A stretch of DNA of 64,000 bases from Solanum dulcamara (Eukaryota; Streptophyta; Magnoliopsida; Solanales; Solanaceae), in NCBI RefSeq assembly GCF_947179165.1, contig NC_077248.1, positions 51,477,232 to 51,541,231 of the forward strand, read 5' to 3'. Position numbers and translations under genes: made by a program. The notes beneath the pieces were generated by a model, which was not told the origin of the DNA, did not search any database, and saw only the letters and a list, made by a program, of their open reading frames with translations. Shown here in pieces: positions 12,164-23,705 of the stretch. Position 1 is the first letter of the stretch, and every line of letters starts with the position of its first letter.

Positions 12164-12630
12164 TCAGTTGATAAACATACTCATAATACTGATTTATTGA
12201 CAATTTCAAAATTCAACTTATTATAAAATGAGATTGTAAATTTTATATGAGATAATATTAGCACTTAGAACCTTGATAGGTTATAATAGAAAGCTTATGA
12301 AAACAAATCAATATATAAGCTTAGTTCATTGTCTAAATTTGACAATAATATTTCTAGCATAATTTAATTTAATTATATTTTAAACTATTCAAAATCTTAA
12401 ATAGTCTCACCCTCGTTCATATTATCCTCTTGTTAGAATAATAAATATATAAGAAAAATTAATCGATTGAATAAAATAAAATGTAACTAAGAATAGTCCT
12501 ATGATTATAATAATGGTAAGCATAAAACTAAGAAGTTTGTAATAACTTGGATATAAAATTGTAGGCATGCTATTAAATTCTTAAATTTTGTCATTCAATT
12601 TTTCTAAATATCATATATCAATTATATCAT

Positions 12631-12636
<6 letters not shown>

Positions 12637-12683
<47 letters not shown>
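12637..12683. repeat. (AT)n microsatellite
   Basis: About 23 uninterrupted AT units inside the AT-rich Helitron arm. Confidence 0.95.
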
Positions 12684-12691
<8 letters not shown>

Positions 12692-13708
12692 TGATATTTT
12701 AGTACTATATAATTCTTGTAGTTGAATGATATTTTTATAAATTTATTTCAAAAATCAGTTTCAGATACCATAAGGAAATAAGAAGATACTTCTCTAAAAA
12801 AAATATCCATTAATAAGATGCAAAATCATTGAGAAAAAAAAAATTGTTGCATATGTTGTAGCTATCAAAATTTTAGGAATTATATGATCATTTTTCTTCA
12901 TGAGTTATTTTAACTAAATTTCATTCTATACAACAAATTCAAATTAATAATTAACATATTCCATTACTCTTATTTAATTTATGTTATTATTGATTTGAGG
13001 GTCTAACGAAAATATTTAGGTTTGTGTACTTTTTTTTATTTTTAGGTCCACTTTATAAAAATATGTTGAACATACTATTATTTATACTATCACTTTACAA
13101 TGTATTATGTTGAATTCAAGTTGGATTTGATTTCAACGGCAAATTATATTTTTTTTATTTAAGAAAATGAATATATCGTCCATTCAATTAATATTTTTTA
13201 TTGATTCCCCATTTGTCTTTATATTTTTCGCTAGTTAATACTATTATATGTCAAAGGACTTTATATTAGTTCGTGACTTAACTTAATTTATAACTTAACC
13301 ATAATAAATTATGTTTCTTCTTTTTTCTGTTGTGTTACTTTAATTAGTTTTTCCTTATTTTATTATGTCACCTATAATTCAAAAATATCATATAACTAAA
13401 TCATATTAAATTACATCTTTATGTGATACTTTAATGACTTTTCCATTTTATTATGTCACTTATAACCGAAAAATATCTTATTTACAATGCTTATTTGAAT
13501 TTGTATGAAGTATAAACGAAAGAGGATTATTTTGTCTAAAATCTAAAATAGTTTTAATAATTATCATTTTTGTATTTATTAAAATAAAACAATTAAGTTC
13601 TCCTTCTTTTCATTTTTAATATTGTATTATGAGTTTAATTCAATTAATAAAATATATTATATAAAAAATTTAATTATGTTATTTTTAGTATCACGTTGTT
13701 TGAAATTC
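12684..13708. other. AT-rich Helitron arm, no gene seen
   Basis: No coding, RNA or terminal-repeat signal beyond AT richness. It ends in AATTC (13704-13708), the left target duplication of R4. Confidence 0.6.
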
Positions 13709-14464
13709 TGTAACAATCCGATTTCTCAGGTCATGATGGCGCCTACTATGTCCCACCAGTAAGCAAGCCGACTCATAACCCGAAACTGTAAATAATGGGA
13801 TATCAGGGTAGAAAACCAATAATTCAAACTGAATACAATAATGAAGTAACAAGAATACAATTGATCGGTAAAAGCAAAATAAAATATGTACAAATAAAAA
13901 TATCTCTCTCAGAACCTGGAAGTCACATGTATAGAACTACTACAAAATGAGTACAAGTCCCAAAAGTGGACCACCAAAAAAAGGTTATCTCAAAAAGTAA
14001 AAGACAGGCAAAATATATGTATAGAGGGAGACGGGTATATTCAGAACGCTATGTGCTCACCCTCGCCTCCGATCAAGACATCAGCTGGCTCGAATCAACG
14101 CTGGTAGCTAATACTCAGACCTGCATCATTAAAACAGATGCATAGTGTAGTATGAGTACCAAAACAACAATGACCAGTAGGCATCTTAGGCAAACTGAGC
14201 AAGATAAGTAAAAGTAAACTGAAATGCTAGAAACTAATCATAACTAAAGGCAGAACAAGAAGTCAAGTTCAGAATGTGCACGAGCATACTCAACACACAA
14301 AAAGATAGAACTAACTAAATCTGTCGGGCTCCCATAAAACCAATGGGTATGCTCGTGCACAAGTCTAAAGGAAATAACCTAACGGATTCCCATAAGACCG
14401 ATAGGAGCAGAGATAGTTAAAGTAAAACGATCGGGTCCGATAAAGTTCCAAAAATGCCACAAAT

Positions 14465-14895
14465 TCCCATGGACTCGAATCGAACCATTCCAAAATTCTG
14501 AAGCTTTAACCCAAAGTCAAGAATTGATAAGGACGTGAATCGAAAACTCATCAAAGTATTACGGACTCAAACCCAAATTAGAAAGAAACCAAGGATTTGA
14601 ACCAAGGTGATAGGTAATTGTGGACTTGAACCATATGCAAAAGGAAGTAAGGACTCGAACCCCAGAAATAATTAATCGTGGACTTGAACCACGTGCTTGA
14701 GAGACCATAGACTCAAATCGGGTAATGGTAGCAAAGGACTCGAACCAAAGCTAGTAAAGAGCGATGGACTTGAACCAAGGCTAATAAAGATGGTGGACTC
14801 GAACCATGGCTAAGTAAGGCCAGGGACTCAAACCGAGGCAATAATACCAAGGCAGGGACTTGAACCCTACCCGGTGGAGTGAATTGGGGACTTTA
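14465..14895 (-). repeat. GGACTCGAACC minisatellite (B-box-like) in R4
   Basis: About 14 copies of GGACTYGAACC and near variants at ~30 bp spacing; exact GGACTCGAACC at 14651-14661, 14736-14746 and 14795-14805. Its complement GGTTCGAGTCC fits the RNA polymerase III B-box consensus GGTTCGANTCC. Spacer sequences are diverged. No A box, cloverleaf or acceptor stem accompanies them, so these are not tRNA genes. Confidence 0.8.
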
Positions 14896-16199
14896 ACCAT
14901 GAACAGAGGCGAGTCGGTCAGAATTAGGATCAGCGGTCAATCGAGTATCTCGGAGAGTACCTCCAAACTGAGTTTCATCAATAAATCACTCTAGTCCAAC
15001 TCACATCCAACCATAATCGACAAAAATACTCCCAGAACCAAGAACCAAGCGATACAGGACTGATAGAAGAATAGGAAATTATGGAGGTTAGGTTTCAAAG
15101 TTGTGTTACTTCCTAGCTAAAGCTCAGACTATCAGACTCAAGTCTGCTATATAAGTCTACAGGGAGCTAAGCTATCTGAAATGACGTCGGAGAAGTTCTA
15201 AGGCCCAACCGCACCACAATCGCGCAAGTCTAAGGAAACACTCGTCTAAGCGTAGACTAAGGCCAAACATGCTTCCAAAGACATAAACCAAAGGCATAAC
15301 ACACACCACATGGTATGGATGATCAACAATAATAGGAGGCATGCTTTAATAGTCCAAATATTCTCCAAAAATAATGCATAGGACATAAATTGTAGGAATT
15401 TAGCATGTCCAATTCCCAAACCCCTCCAAGCTCATACAATTGAGTATACAAATGAGTAAAAATGCTCAATAATCCTAGCTTACATGTAGGCCGATCGTGC
15501 GCGCTCTAACTCACGAAATCAAAGCTTTTCATTCTAAGAGGTCTTTGAATGTTGTTACGCTGCCAAACAATAGAGTCACAACGTCAATACGGTCGTTATG
15601 ACACTAAAATTATCGAATTCGAAGATGGACCAATTTTAGAGTCAAAATCAGAATTTATGGGACCTGCTCCATAACTCATGAAATTGACTCCGAAAATAAG
15701 TTCTAAATACTACGCCCAACTTATGTTCCTAAAAGGAACACAATTCACACACAAAATCAGCTACAATCCAAACATGCATCAAACTCCCAAGCTTAAGCAA
15801 AAAAAAAAGGAACAGTATTTTGGGGCACTGAATTACCAAAAACAAAGCTCCCGCGATCAAAACAAATTGCACCACAATGTTCCTTGCGTAAAACCCACAA
15901 CCTAGCCCCAAGAACTGCTGTAAATGGAGCTAAAATGATCAATAAACAGGACCTCAAAATTCAACACAATACCAACTCGAAAATGTTAAAGACAACAGCT
16001 AAATCCATGATTTTACCTCACATAAAGCCTCCCCTCAAGATTCTAAGCTCACCAACGGATTCTTCAAGAAATTTTCTTGAAGTTAGACCCTTGAATCACC
16101 AAAATTAAACTCAAAATGAGTGATATATTGCCCTTGTAATACTTTGCAAGAAGCTGAAATGTGTGGCCTTTTAATCAAAGTGACAGGCCAAAATTGGCC

Positions 16200-16392
16200 T
16201 TTGCAAACGCGACCTAAGTGGCCTGCGAACACTGAGGTCATGAGGATTAACCTTCGCGAACACTGCCTGAGGTTAGCAAACACTGAGGTCATGAGGATTA
16301 ACCTTCGCGAACACTGCCTGAGGTTAGCGAACATAGAGAGTAAAAGCCTAGGCCTCCGCGAAAGGGGCCAAGGGCACGCGATTGCGAAGAAC
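16200..16392 (-). repeat. TTCGCGAA word module with 51-bp tandem duplication in R4
   Basis: A 51-bp unit is repeated at 16228 and 16279 and partly again to ~16330. Each unit carries CTTCGCGAAC, and related GCGA words (ACGCGAC, CCGCGAAAG, ACGCGATTGCGAAG) surround it. The duplication is a multiple of three and gives a repeated 17-residue string in a spurious frame. Confidence 0.8.
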
Positions 16393-17515
16393 AATTCCTC
16401 CTGCACCAGATATCAGCTAAAATGCTTATTTTTACTAAGTTCAAATACTCTGATGGGATGCCTGTAATTCATTTGGAATCCCTTGCATGCAAACAAGATA
16501 TGCTACCTCACAAAATTCGACATTCTGGACTCAATAAAATAGTTAAAATTTCCATACGTGATCGTTACGCCTGAAAGTGGATCCCACACCTAAGTGTCAA
16601 TTTGAGCCTAATTTCACAATGAGTCTTGGGATTAAATCTGAGGCCTCGAGAAGCGAACGAAGGGTCGTTCTACACCAAACATGACATTCCAAAACAAACT
16701 GCCCGTTAGAATTTTTATCTGAGTGCGCTTTTCAAGAATGTTGACCAAAGTCAATCATAGGCCAAATGTCAAAGCTAAAAGCGTCAAATGGCCAAACCCG
16801 TATCGATTGCCTCGATACTCATGTTGACCATGCTACTAGCCTAATTTGGCCATTTTGGAGCTGATGGAGCCGTTAGAATTCTGTTCTAAGGTGGTTTACC
16901 TGAAGTTATGATAGAAGTCAAGTTTTTAAATTATAAAAGCTCCAAAATATGGAAACGGGCCTAAAACCCAAAAGAACGACTAGACGACCGAGCTACCGAC
17001 GCCAGCAAGTCATAAATGACCTGAGGTCACTATAGGAATACTCTAGATGACGAAACGGAAGCAGAAACACGAAAATGACCTGGAGGATCATTACAAATTC
17101 TTTGTTAATATTTTGACTCAATTAATTATAAATTTGTAATTATGTGCGACTACCTTACTTTTCACATTATAATTGTTAAAAAATCTCATCAAGAATTCAA
17201 ATACATATATTACATATTTGAGTTCCGTAAAGCAAATAAAAATAATATATTAGAGCTCATGTAATATCCAATTTTTTCAATGGAAAAGTAAAAATATCAT
17301 AAGAATTTCAATACAATATTTTTAGTTAAAACATTATTCATCTAAACCTCATATCTAGCCAAATAAATTAATTAACAATGTAATATTATTTATTTAATAC
17401 TTTTTGAGATATTTCAAGAACCAATAACTTCATCGCATTGCAAAAATTAATTAGATTGTACCTGAATGTAGAGGAGTCGTAATTTAAAGTTTTTAAAAAA
17501 TAATAGATTAACAGA

Positions 17516-18028
17516 GAAAATTAGCAAAGCAGAAAGTGGAAAGAGTCAAAGTTCTCATTTCACTTTGTTCTTCACACGTTCATAACTCATGTCAATTTAA
17601 ACTTAATAAAATTCACACGTTGTCAAATAATCCTACACATACAGAAAATATAATACATGTATAAAGTTCTAAATTCATCTATTCAATCACCACGAAATAG
17701 CCAATTTATAAAAGTTCTTTCAATGATTTCTTATATAGTCTTAGACATATTTTAAAAAGTATAATTAAAAAGAAAATTAGCTAAGGAGAGAATGGAAAGA
17801 GTCAAAGTTCTCATCTCACTTTGTTCTTTCACATGTTCATAACTCATGTCAATTTAAACTTAATAAAACTCACACGTTATCAAAGTATCCTACACATATA
17901 GAGAATATAATACATTTATAAAGTTTTAAATTCATCAATTCAATCATCACAAAATAACCTATTTATAAAAGTTCTTTCAATGACATCTTATATAGTCTTA
18001 AATATATTTAAGAAGGTATAACTAATGA
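17516..18028. repeat. 256-bp tandem duplication
   Basis: Unit 1 (17516-17771) and unit 2 (17772 to about 18028) both run GAAAATTAGC, GGAAAGAGTCAAAGTTCTCA, CATAACTCATGTCAATTTAA and TTATAAAAGTTCTTTCAATG. Differences are scattered substitutions and small gaps, so the duplication is not recent. It lies in the Helitron body. Confidence 0.9.
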
Positions 18029-19165
18029 AGAAAAATAATACAATCTATTCAAACATTATATTCACAAAAACAATACACTACGATATAATACAATAAAATA
18101 CGATATATTATGATTCATCCAAACAAAGTGCAACTACCAATCTAATATATATAGAATCAGTGTCAATTAGAAAAGAATACCTGCAGACAAACAAATAGAA
18201 AATAAAAAATTAATCCCCAAAACATATCTTGAAATTTTCTTGAGAAGGAGAAAAAGAAAAGGAAGTTGGGAGGGCTAAAAAGTAGTGCAAACTAACTCTC
18301 TTGATCAACAGTATCTCAAATCTGAAATTCGACAATCTTATGAATAATTTCTAATGTACTCAACTGAAATTGGTGGCCTTAAAATCAAAGGCTAAATTCG
18401 TTCCTAAAAAAATAGTCTAGTAGATGCGATTTTACGATTGCAGAACGCTGATCAACACGAAATTGAACATATCATCTATTTCTGATTGAAATTCCCTGCA
18501 TACCATTTTCACATCTTCCTAAAATAACAATAAAACCTCCTAAGAAGGAAATAAAACGAAAAAGATTTAAAAAATAGTAAAATCCGGTGATTAAATTGAA
18601 GAAAGATATTGAATTCGTTGTGTGCCATTTTCTTTTAATACTTACTAATTGTATGAAACTAATTCTAGAAAAAGGGGCAAAGAATGTTATACCTCTCTCG
18701 GAATAAGAGGGTTTTGTGGAGAAGTTACAAAAAATGGATGAGTTACTGTAGTTCCTACCTACTTAGAGAGTGAAAAAGAATAATCTTTTTTACACTTTTT
18801 AAAATAATTGTTCCCTAATTATTTGTCTTTATCTATATATTGTGTTGAAGTTAATTATCTTTGCCTAAATATTTTTGAATAGTTAAATTTTTAAAGTAGG
18901 AGCAGTGGAGAGAAAATAGGAGAAGTTAAAAATCCTTCATTAGTGTTTTCTTTATTATCGTTAAATTCTTACAAAAAAGAATTTTGTTGTCATTATTCAG
19001 TTTGTTCCTATTTTAAATAGTTAGATTAAAAATTATGTTTTTATTTAATTATATTTTAGAGCATTAGTTTAAATAAATGCTAAGTGACTTTGCTTCTCCT
19101 ATTATATTTATCTTAGGTATTTTACTAATAGGATTCTTACAACAAGAGATAAATTAATTAATTTA
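18029..19165. other. AT-rich Helitron body, no gene seen
   Basis: A purine-rich patch (about 18236-18290) and CTTCTCCTATTATATTTATC near 19092, resembling the Helitron 5' end region at 22881, are the only notable strings. The second may mark an older related copy. Confidence 0.5.
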
Positions 19166-19422
19166 TAGCCTGTTTGGATTGAAACTTATAAGTTGAAAAC
19201 TGCTTATAAGTTTTTTAAAAAATAGGTGCAGAACAACTTTTTTTTGACTTATAAGCTGTTTTTAACTTATAAACTACTTAAAATAAGTTTATCCAAATAA
19301 ACTCAACTATTTATTGAGGCTTATTTTAAACACAAAATGACTTTAAATTAACTAGTCAAACACTCAAAAAAAGAAGCTAAAAACAGCTTATAAGCAGCTT
19401 ATAAATCATTCCAAACGGCCTA
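19166..19422. mobile_element. hAT-like MITE (257 bp)
   Basis: Terminal inverted repeats TAGCCTGTTTGGA and TCCAAACGGCCTA (imperfect), with sub-terminal complementary blocks ACTTATAAG / CTTATAAGCAGCTTATAA. Flanks TTAATTTA and TTAATCTC match at 6 of 8 positions, fitting a decayed 8-bp hAT target duplication. No coding capacity. Confidence 0.75.
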
Positions 19423-19994
19423 TTAATCTCCATATGAGACAAAAAACTAACTTTATAGTTGCTATTTTAAAGAGGTAAAAAAAAACGTGATTTACTATTT
19501 TATAATAAACATATCCTCTCCTTTAAATTCTCCATTAAATAACGTGATGCAGTATATACATATATTTATTTTTTTGAATTTTAAAAATAATAACTACCCT
19601 AACTCTAAAATATTCAACTTGAAATTATAAGAATATTTATGTTTGTAATTTTTATTTTTATTTTTATTTTCAGATCTTATATTAACTTCAAAAATTGAAA
19701 TGATAAGGGGGAACTTAACCACTCCTTGAAATCCTCTAGCATGATACATTTTTTTTGAAAATTAATAATTAGCCTCCTCAATTTAAATTTGAAAACATAT
19801 AGGCAGTAATTCTTGAAATTATTTACACTGAATCTTTGTCACTCTCTCATTTCTATGAAGTGTGAGGACAATTTTCTTTTTTATGATTTGTTAATTTCTG
19901 CCATGCCCACAACTTGTTTGATTATATTCTCCAGAGAAAATTACTTTTGCAAATTTGCCTTTTTTTATATTGAATAAGTTTAAACATAAGTTGA
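19423..19994. other. AT-rich spacer, no gene seen
   Basis: Helitron body between the MITE and the RTE LINE. No motif recognised. Confidence 0.5.
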
Positions 19995-20168
19995 TTGTCC
20001 GACGTGAACAGTAACTCCGACATGAACAGTGTTTTCCGGCGGCAACCAGGTTCATTTCAACTGGAGTTGGTATCTCCGGTTTCCATATCTATTCTTTGCT
20101 CATACAGTTGTAGTTACAGTTTGCGGACTTTAGACCTTTGAATAATTTATTAGTTCATACGCATTTTC

Positions 20169-21027
20169 ATGGCTTTGGGGAGTGATGGTAGACTAGGGTC
20201 ATGTTCTCTCTCAGGGACAGGGACGAGGGTAAGGAGGGGTAAGTGGGTTAAAGGAGCATCTAGACTTAGAGTAGGTTCTTGGAACATTGGGACGTTAACG
20301 GAAAAATCCATAGAGCTATTCAAGATTCTAAAGAAGAGAAGATTAATATAGCTTGTATCCAAGAGACCAAATAGGTAGGTTCCAAAGCTAAGGAGGTAGA
20401 CTGGTATAAGCTTTGATTCTCTAGTAGATCAAAGTATAGGAATGAGGTAGGCATTTTAGTAGACAGTGATTTAAGGGATCACGTAGTGGAGACTAGGAGA
20501 GTTACTGATAGGATGATGTCGATTAAGGTGGTCATTGAAGGGATCACGATGAACATTATTAGTGCTTATGCGCCGCAAGCGGGCTTAGGCGAGGAGGATA
20601 AGAGGCGCTTTTGAAAGAATTTGGACGAGTTAGTGGGAGGCATACCGCCTACTGAGAAGCTTTTTGTGGGGGGGAGGGGGGATTTCAATGGGCACATCGG
20701 GTCTATTTCAGAAGGGTGTGATGATGTGCATGGATGCTTTGGCTTCGGGGACAGAAATGGAGGAGGAGTTTTACTTTTGGATTTCGCAAGAGCTTTTGGG
20801 TTGGTGATAGCTAATTCGAGTTTCCCAAAGAAGGAGGACCACTTGATAACCTTTAGTAGTTCGGTGGCTAAGACGCAGATAGATTTTTTACTTCTTAGGA
20901 AGGATGATAAAGGTCTGTGCAAAGACTTTAAGGTCATTCCGATCGACAATCTTACGACCCAACATAAGCTCTTGGTGATGGATTTAGGGATCAAGATGAC
21001 AAGGAAGAATAGGGTCGGAGATGACTG
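20169..21027 (+). pseudogene. RTE LINE apurinic/apyrimidinic-type endonuclease (broken)
   Basis: Would nick target DNA for target-primed reverse transcription. Motifs in order: RVGSWNIGTLT (20258), CIQETK near 20350, GDFNGHIG near 20680, DRNGGG, TQIDFLLLRK (20875) and TTQHKLLVMDL (20957). These match the endonuclease/exonuclease/phosphatase fold with the QET and GDFN catalytic blocks present. Frameshifts and stops interrupt (after KKRRLI at 20349 and near 20610), and a G-run at 20666-20680 adds a further length change. Confidence 0.85.
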
Positions 21028-21261
21028 ACCTAGGATCAGATGGGGGAGTTTGACCACGGCTAGTGCCCTGTATATAGGAGAGAAATTGAAGGATATGGGA
21101 GCCTGAGATAGCAGTGGAGATGCGAACAATATGTGGGATAGGACGACTAGTTGTATTAGGGTTATAGAAAGGTAAGTGTAGGGAGTCTCGATAGATAGCC
21201 ATGGTCGGCATCGAGGGGACTAGTGGTGGAATGGAGAAGTGCAAAGGAAGGCTAAAGTTGT

Positions 21262-22223
21262 ACCTATGGCGTACATTAGGGTGATCAAGGACATGTATGA
21301 GGGTACCAAAACCAGGGTAATGTAGGAGGGGACTCAGAGCATTTTCCAATTGTGATGGGGTTGCATCAAGGATTAGCTCCTAGTTCATTTTTATTTGCCT
21401 TGGTGATGAATAGATTGACGCGATAAATTCAAGGTGAGGTAACATGACGTATGCTTTTCGCGAACGACATAGTCCTGATTGATGAGAATCATAGCGGAGT
21501 TAATGCTAAGATGGAGGATTGGAGACATATCTTGGAGTCTAAAGGATTTAAGCTGAGTAGGACCAACACAGAGTACTTAGAGTGCAAGTTCAGTGAGATA
21601 CCTCAGAAGGTTGGTGCGGAAGTTAGGCTTGGTGACCAGGCCATCCAAAAGAAAAGTAGTTTCAAGTACCTTGGGTCTATCATGCAAGGCAACAGGGAGA
21701 TTGACGATGATGTCACACATCATATTGTGGCAGAGTGAATGAAATAGAGACTCATTTTTGGTGTGCTATGTGATAAGAATGTGCCACCACAATTTAAGGG
21801 CAAATTTTATAAAGTGGTGGTTTGACCGGCTATGTTATATGGGGCGGAGTGTTGTCTAGTTAAGGTCTCTCACATTCAAAAGATGAAAGTTTCCGAGATG
21901 AGAATGTTGAGATGGATGTGTGGGCATACCAGGAGCGACAAGATTAGAAATGAGGCTCTTCGGGACAAGTAGGAGTGGCCTCGGTGGAAGAAAAGATGCG
22001 GGAAATACGATTGAGATGATTTGGGCATGTGAAGAGGAGAGACACAGATGCCCCAGTTCGGAGGTGTGATAGGTTGTCCATGGATGGTTTCAGAAGAGGT
22101 AGGGATAGGCCGAAAAAATATTGGGGAGAGGTGATTAGATAGGACATGGTGTACTTACAGCTTATCGAGGACATGACCTAAGATAAAAGGGTGTGGAGGA
22201 CCCATATTAGGGTAGAAGGCTAG
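21262..22223 (+). pseudogene. RTE LINE reverse transcriptase, C-terminal half (broken, active-site change)
   Basis: Begins at AYIRVIKDMYEG, then MGLHQG and FLFALVMN, and at 21451 MLFANDIVLIDE. The usual FADD reads FAND here (21457-21468), so one catalytic Asp is lost. It continues through SFKYLGSIMQGN, GAECCLVK and EMRMLRWMCGHTRSDKIRNEALRDK to the C-terminal [12 protein letters not shown] region and ends RVEG* at 22223. The first part of RT is deleted, and at least four stops or frameshifts lie between 21300 and 22170. Confidence 0.85.
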
Positions 22224-22404
22224 TACATAGTCTTGTTATTTTTCCGTATTAGTAGGCGCATTAGCGCACTATAATTTTTTGTGCTCTGTTTTATGTTATT
22301 ATCTATTACTTTCTGTCATTTGATTACTCTATTTTATCTGTGTTATTTTCGTTATTTGTTTTCTCATGTCTCTTTGAACTTCTTAGCCTTATCTGACATC
22401 TTTT

Positions 22405-22535
22405 TATGCTTCTATTGAGCCGAGGGTCTCTCAAAAATAACCGTCCTACCTTGGTAGGAGTAAGGTCTGCGTACACTTTGTCCTCACCAGACCCACGTTG
22501 TGAGATTTTACTGGATTATTATTGTTGTTGTGTAT
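22405..22535 (+). repeat. RTE LINE 3' tail (SINE-like)
   Basis: GCCGAGGGTCTCTC, AGGTCTGCGTACAC, CCAGACCCACGTTGTGAG and a TTATTATTGTTGTTG end. As I recall, this tail type is shared by Solanaceae RTE LINEs and tRNA-derived SINEs that borrow their machinery. No SINE head (A/B boxes) is present upstream, so it belongs to the LINE. Confidence 0.7.
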
Positions 22536-22941
22536 GGGTAGTAATTAGATTAATTTTTGAAAAAAATGGTAATATTTGTAATTTTTAATATTTTTTGTAA
22601 ATTGTTATATCACGTTAATTTTAGTAATTATTAAATAAAAGTTAGTTTTTTTAAAAAAATTAGTTTTGAAATATAATTACAAATTAGAAATAATTGATTT
22701 TGATTAATAATAATTACTAATTTTTTGTGATGCTGACATGCAAGCGTTTCAAAATAAACATTAATTCAATTCTTTTTTCTTTTCTTTTTTTAGTGTTTGC
22801 ATTTTTTTTCCAGATTTTAAATTAATTTTAATAATTCATAAATTTTATTTTGTGTGGTGCTGACACATAGGTGTTTTTACCTCTCCTATTGTATAGATAT
22901 ATAGATTTTAGTACTATTTCAATTTTTTTAATTTTACGAGG

Positions 22942-23705
22942 TGAAATTGAACCTGAAATAGTAGAGTCTGACATGATCAAGTTCTACAAGCATACTCATT
23001 ACATGAGTGAGAAAAGATGGTCATCTTTAGAGGCTAAGACTCACTATGTAAGAAAATTTATATTTTTTAATAACATATCCATTGCATTTGTTCGATTAAT
23101 ATTCTTTAGAAATTGTAGCTTCTCCTATAAATAGTATTAATATTACTATGCAGAACAACATGAAAGATTTGAAAGATCTATATACTCTAGGAGAGGCTTT
23201 CAAGACTATTAATAAAATTATGGATACAACATTTGGTACAAAGTCGGGTATATAAATGGACTCAGTTATGATCCAAAACCTAATACTACAAGAGCTACAA
23301 AGGAGAATGGCAGAGTTAGAAGACTCCCTTAGAAAGGTGAAATGGGAAGATGCTAGTGTCCAAAATGATTTACAAAAGCAGTTTAATATCGTTGAAATTG
23401 ATGTAGAAAAATAGCAGAATCAGATACTATACCAGCAGTCTCAGATACGAGACCAGCAGTCTTAAATACAAGTATTAAATTTTCAATTGAATATTATAGT
23501 GACACACCAAGAGAAAATATTTAGGAAAATACAATGTTTTGCTCGCTCATCGCCATCAAGGTTAGAAGTAACACAAACTTATATGATAAATTTTGTTTAC
23601 TTTCTTTTTTATTAAATATCTAAATATGTAGCATTTAGTATCTACCTTTGCATACTTTCTTTTATGATGCAGCAGAGACTGAGCTCCATCAGAATGCCAA
23701 CCTTA
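22942..23705 (+). pseudogene. En/Spm-type (Transposase_24-like) gene, downstream exons
   Basis: Continues the gene begun at 11883. An exon (22942-23047) reads EIEPEIVESDMIKFYKHTHY, and its THY|GTAAGA donor joins in frame, after a 106-bp intron ending ATGCAG at 23153, to NNMKDLKDLYTLGEAFKTIN. Then come SGYI, GLSYDPKPNTTRATK and a coiled-coil-like Gln/Glu-rich tail (MAELEDSLRKVKW, NDLQKQFN, QQSQIRDQQS). A likely intron 23559-23672 (ends GATGCAG) is followed by AAETELHQNANLR. Stops and frame changes (near 23255, 23414 and 23463) show it is inactive. Family assignment rests on remembered blocks. Confidence 0.55.

Larger units (their letters stand above)
13709..17095 (-). repeat. R4: gypsy solo LTR with perfect 5-bp target duplication
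   Basis: Starts TGTAACAATCC and ends GATCATTACA, flanked by AATTC on both sides (13704-13708 and 17096-17100). The 3.39 kb body has no internal domain, so it is a single LTR left by recombination between two LTRs. The end near 17095 matches the U3 ends of R1, R2 and R5 (GGTCAT/GATCATTACA), and GGTCATGATGGCGCC near 13728 matches the R1 inner end, giving minus orientation. The open frames at 15678-16467 and the internal repeats are LTR sequence. Confidence 0.9.
19995..22535 (+). mobile_element. RTE-type LINE with large internal deletion
   Basis: Contains a recognisable 5' leader (from about 19995), an endonuclease, the C-terminal half of RT, and a 3' tail ending in TTG-like repeats. It is collinear with the plant RTE LINE, but most of the endonuclease-RT linker and the RT fingers are missing: the frame jumps near 21262-21280 from the linker (WWNGEVQRKAK) to a block (AYIRVIKDMYEGTKTRV) that normally lies several hundred residues later. 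No target duplication was identified. Confidence 0.85.
12139..22905 (-). mobile_element. Putative Helitron, minus strand, with nested insertions
   Basis: On the minus strand the right end begins A|TCTATATATC (22906/22905) and the left end finishes with a GC-rich hairpin, 8 nt, then CTAG|T (12139/12138). This fits the Helitron rules: 5' TC, 3' CTRR preceded by a hairpin, insertion between A and T, no target duplication. Inside are R4 (13709-17095), a MITE (19166-19422) and an RTE LINE (about 19995-22535); removing them leaves ~4.5 kb of AT-rich DNA with no Rep/helicase motif, so it would be non-autonomous. The two flanks carry parts of one transposase gene, which supports a single insertion. 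The 5' end is a weak signal. Confidence 0.5.

Noticed and set aside
14465..14895. tRNA genes suggested by repeated T-arm-like motifs
   Set aside because: Only the B-box-like 11-mer recurs; no cloverleaf, A box or acceptor stem at the right distance.
16083..16467. Repetitive protein (ANTEVMRINLREHCLRL repeats)
   Set aside because: The frame exists on both strands because of a 51-bp tandem duplication inside solo LTR R4; codon context is not genic.
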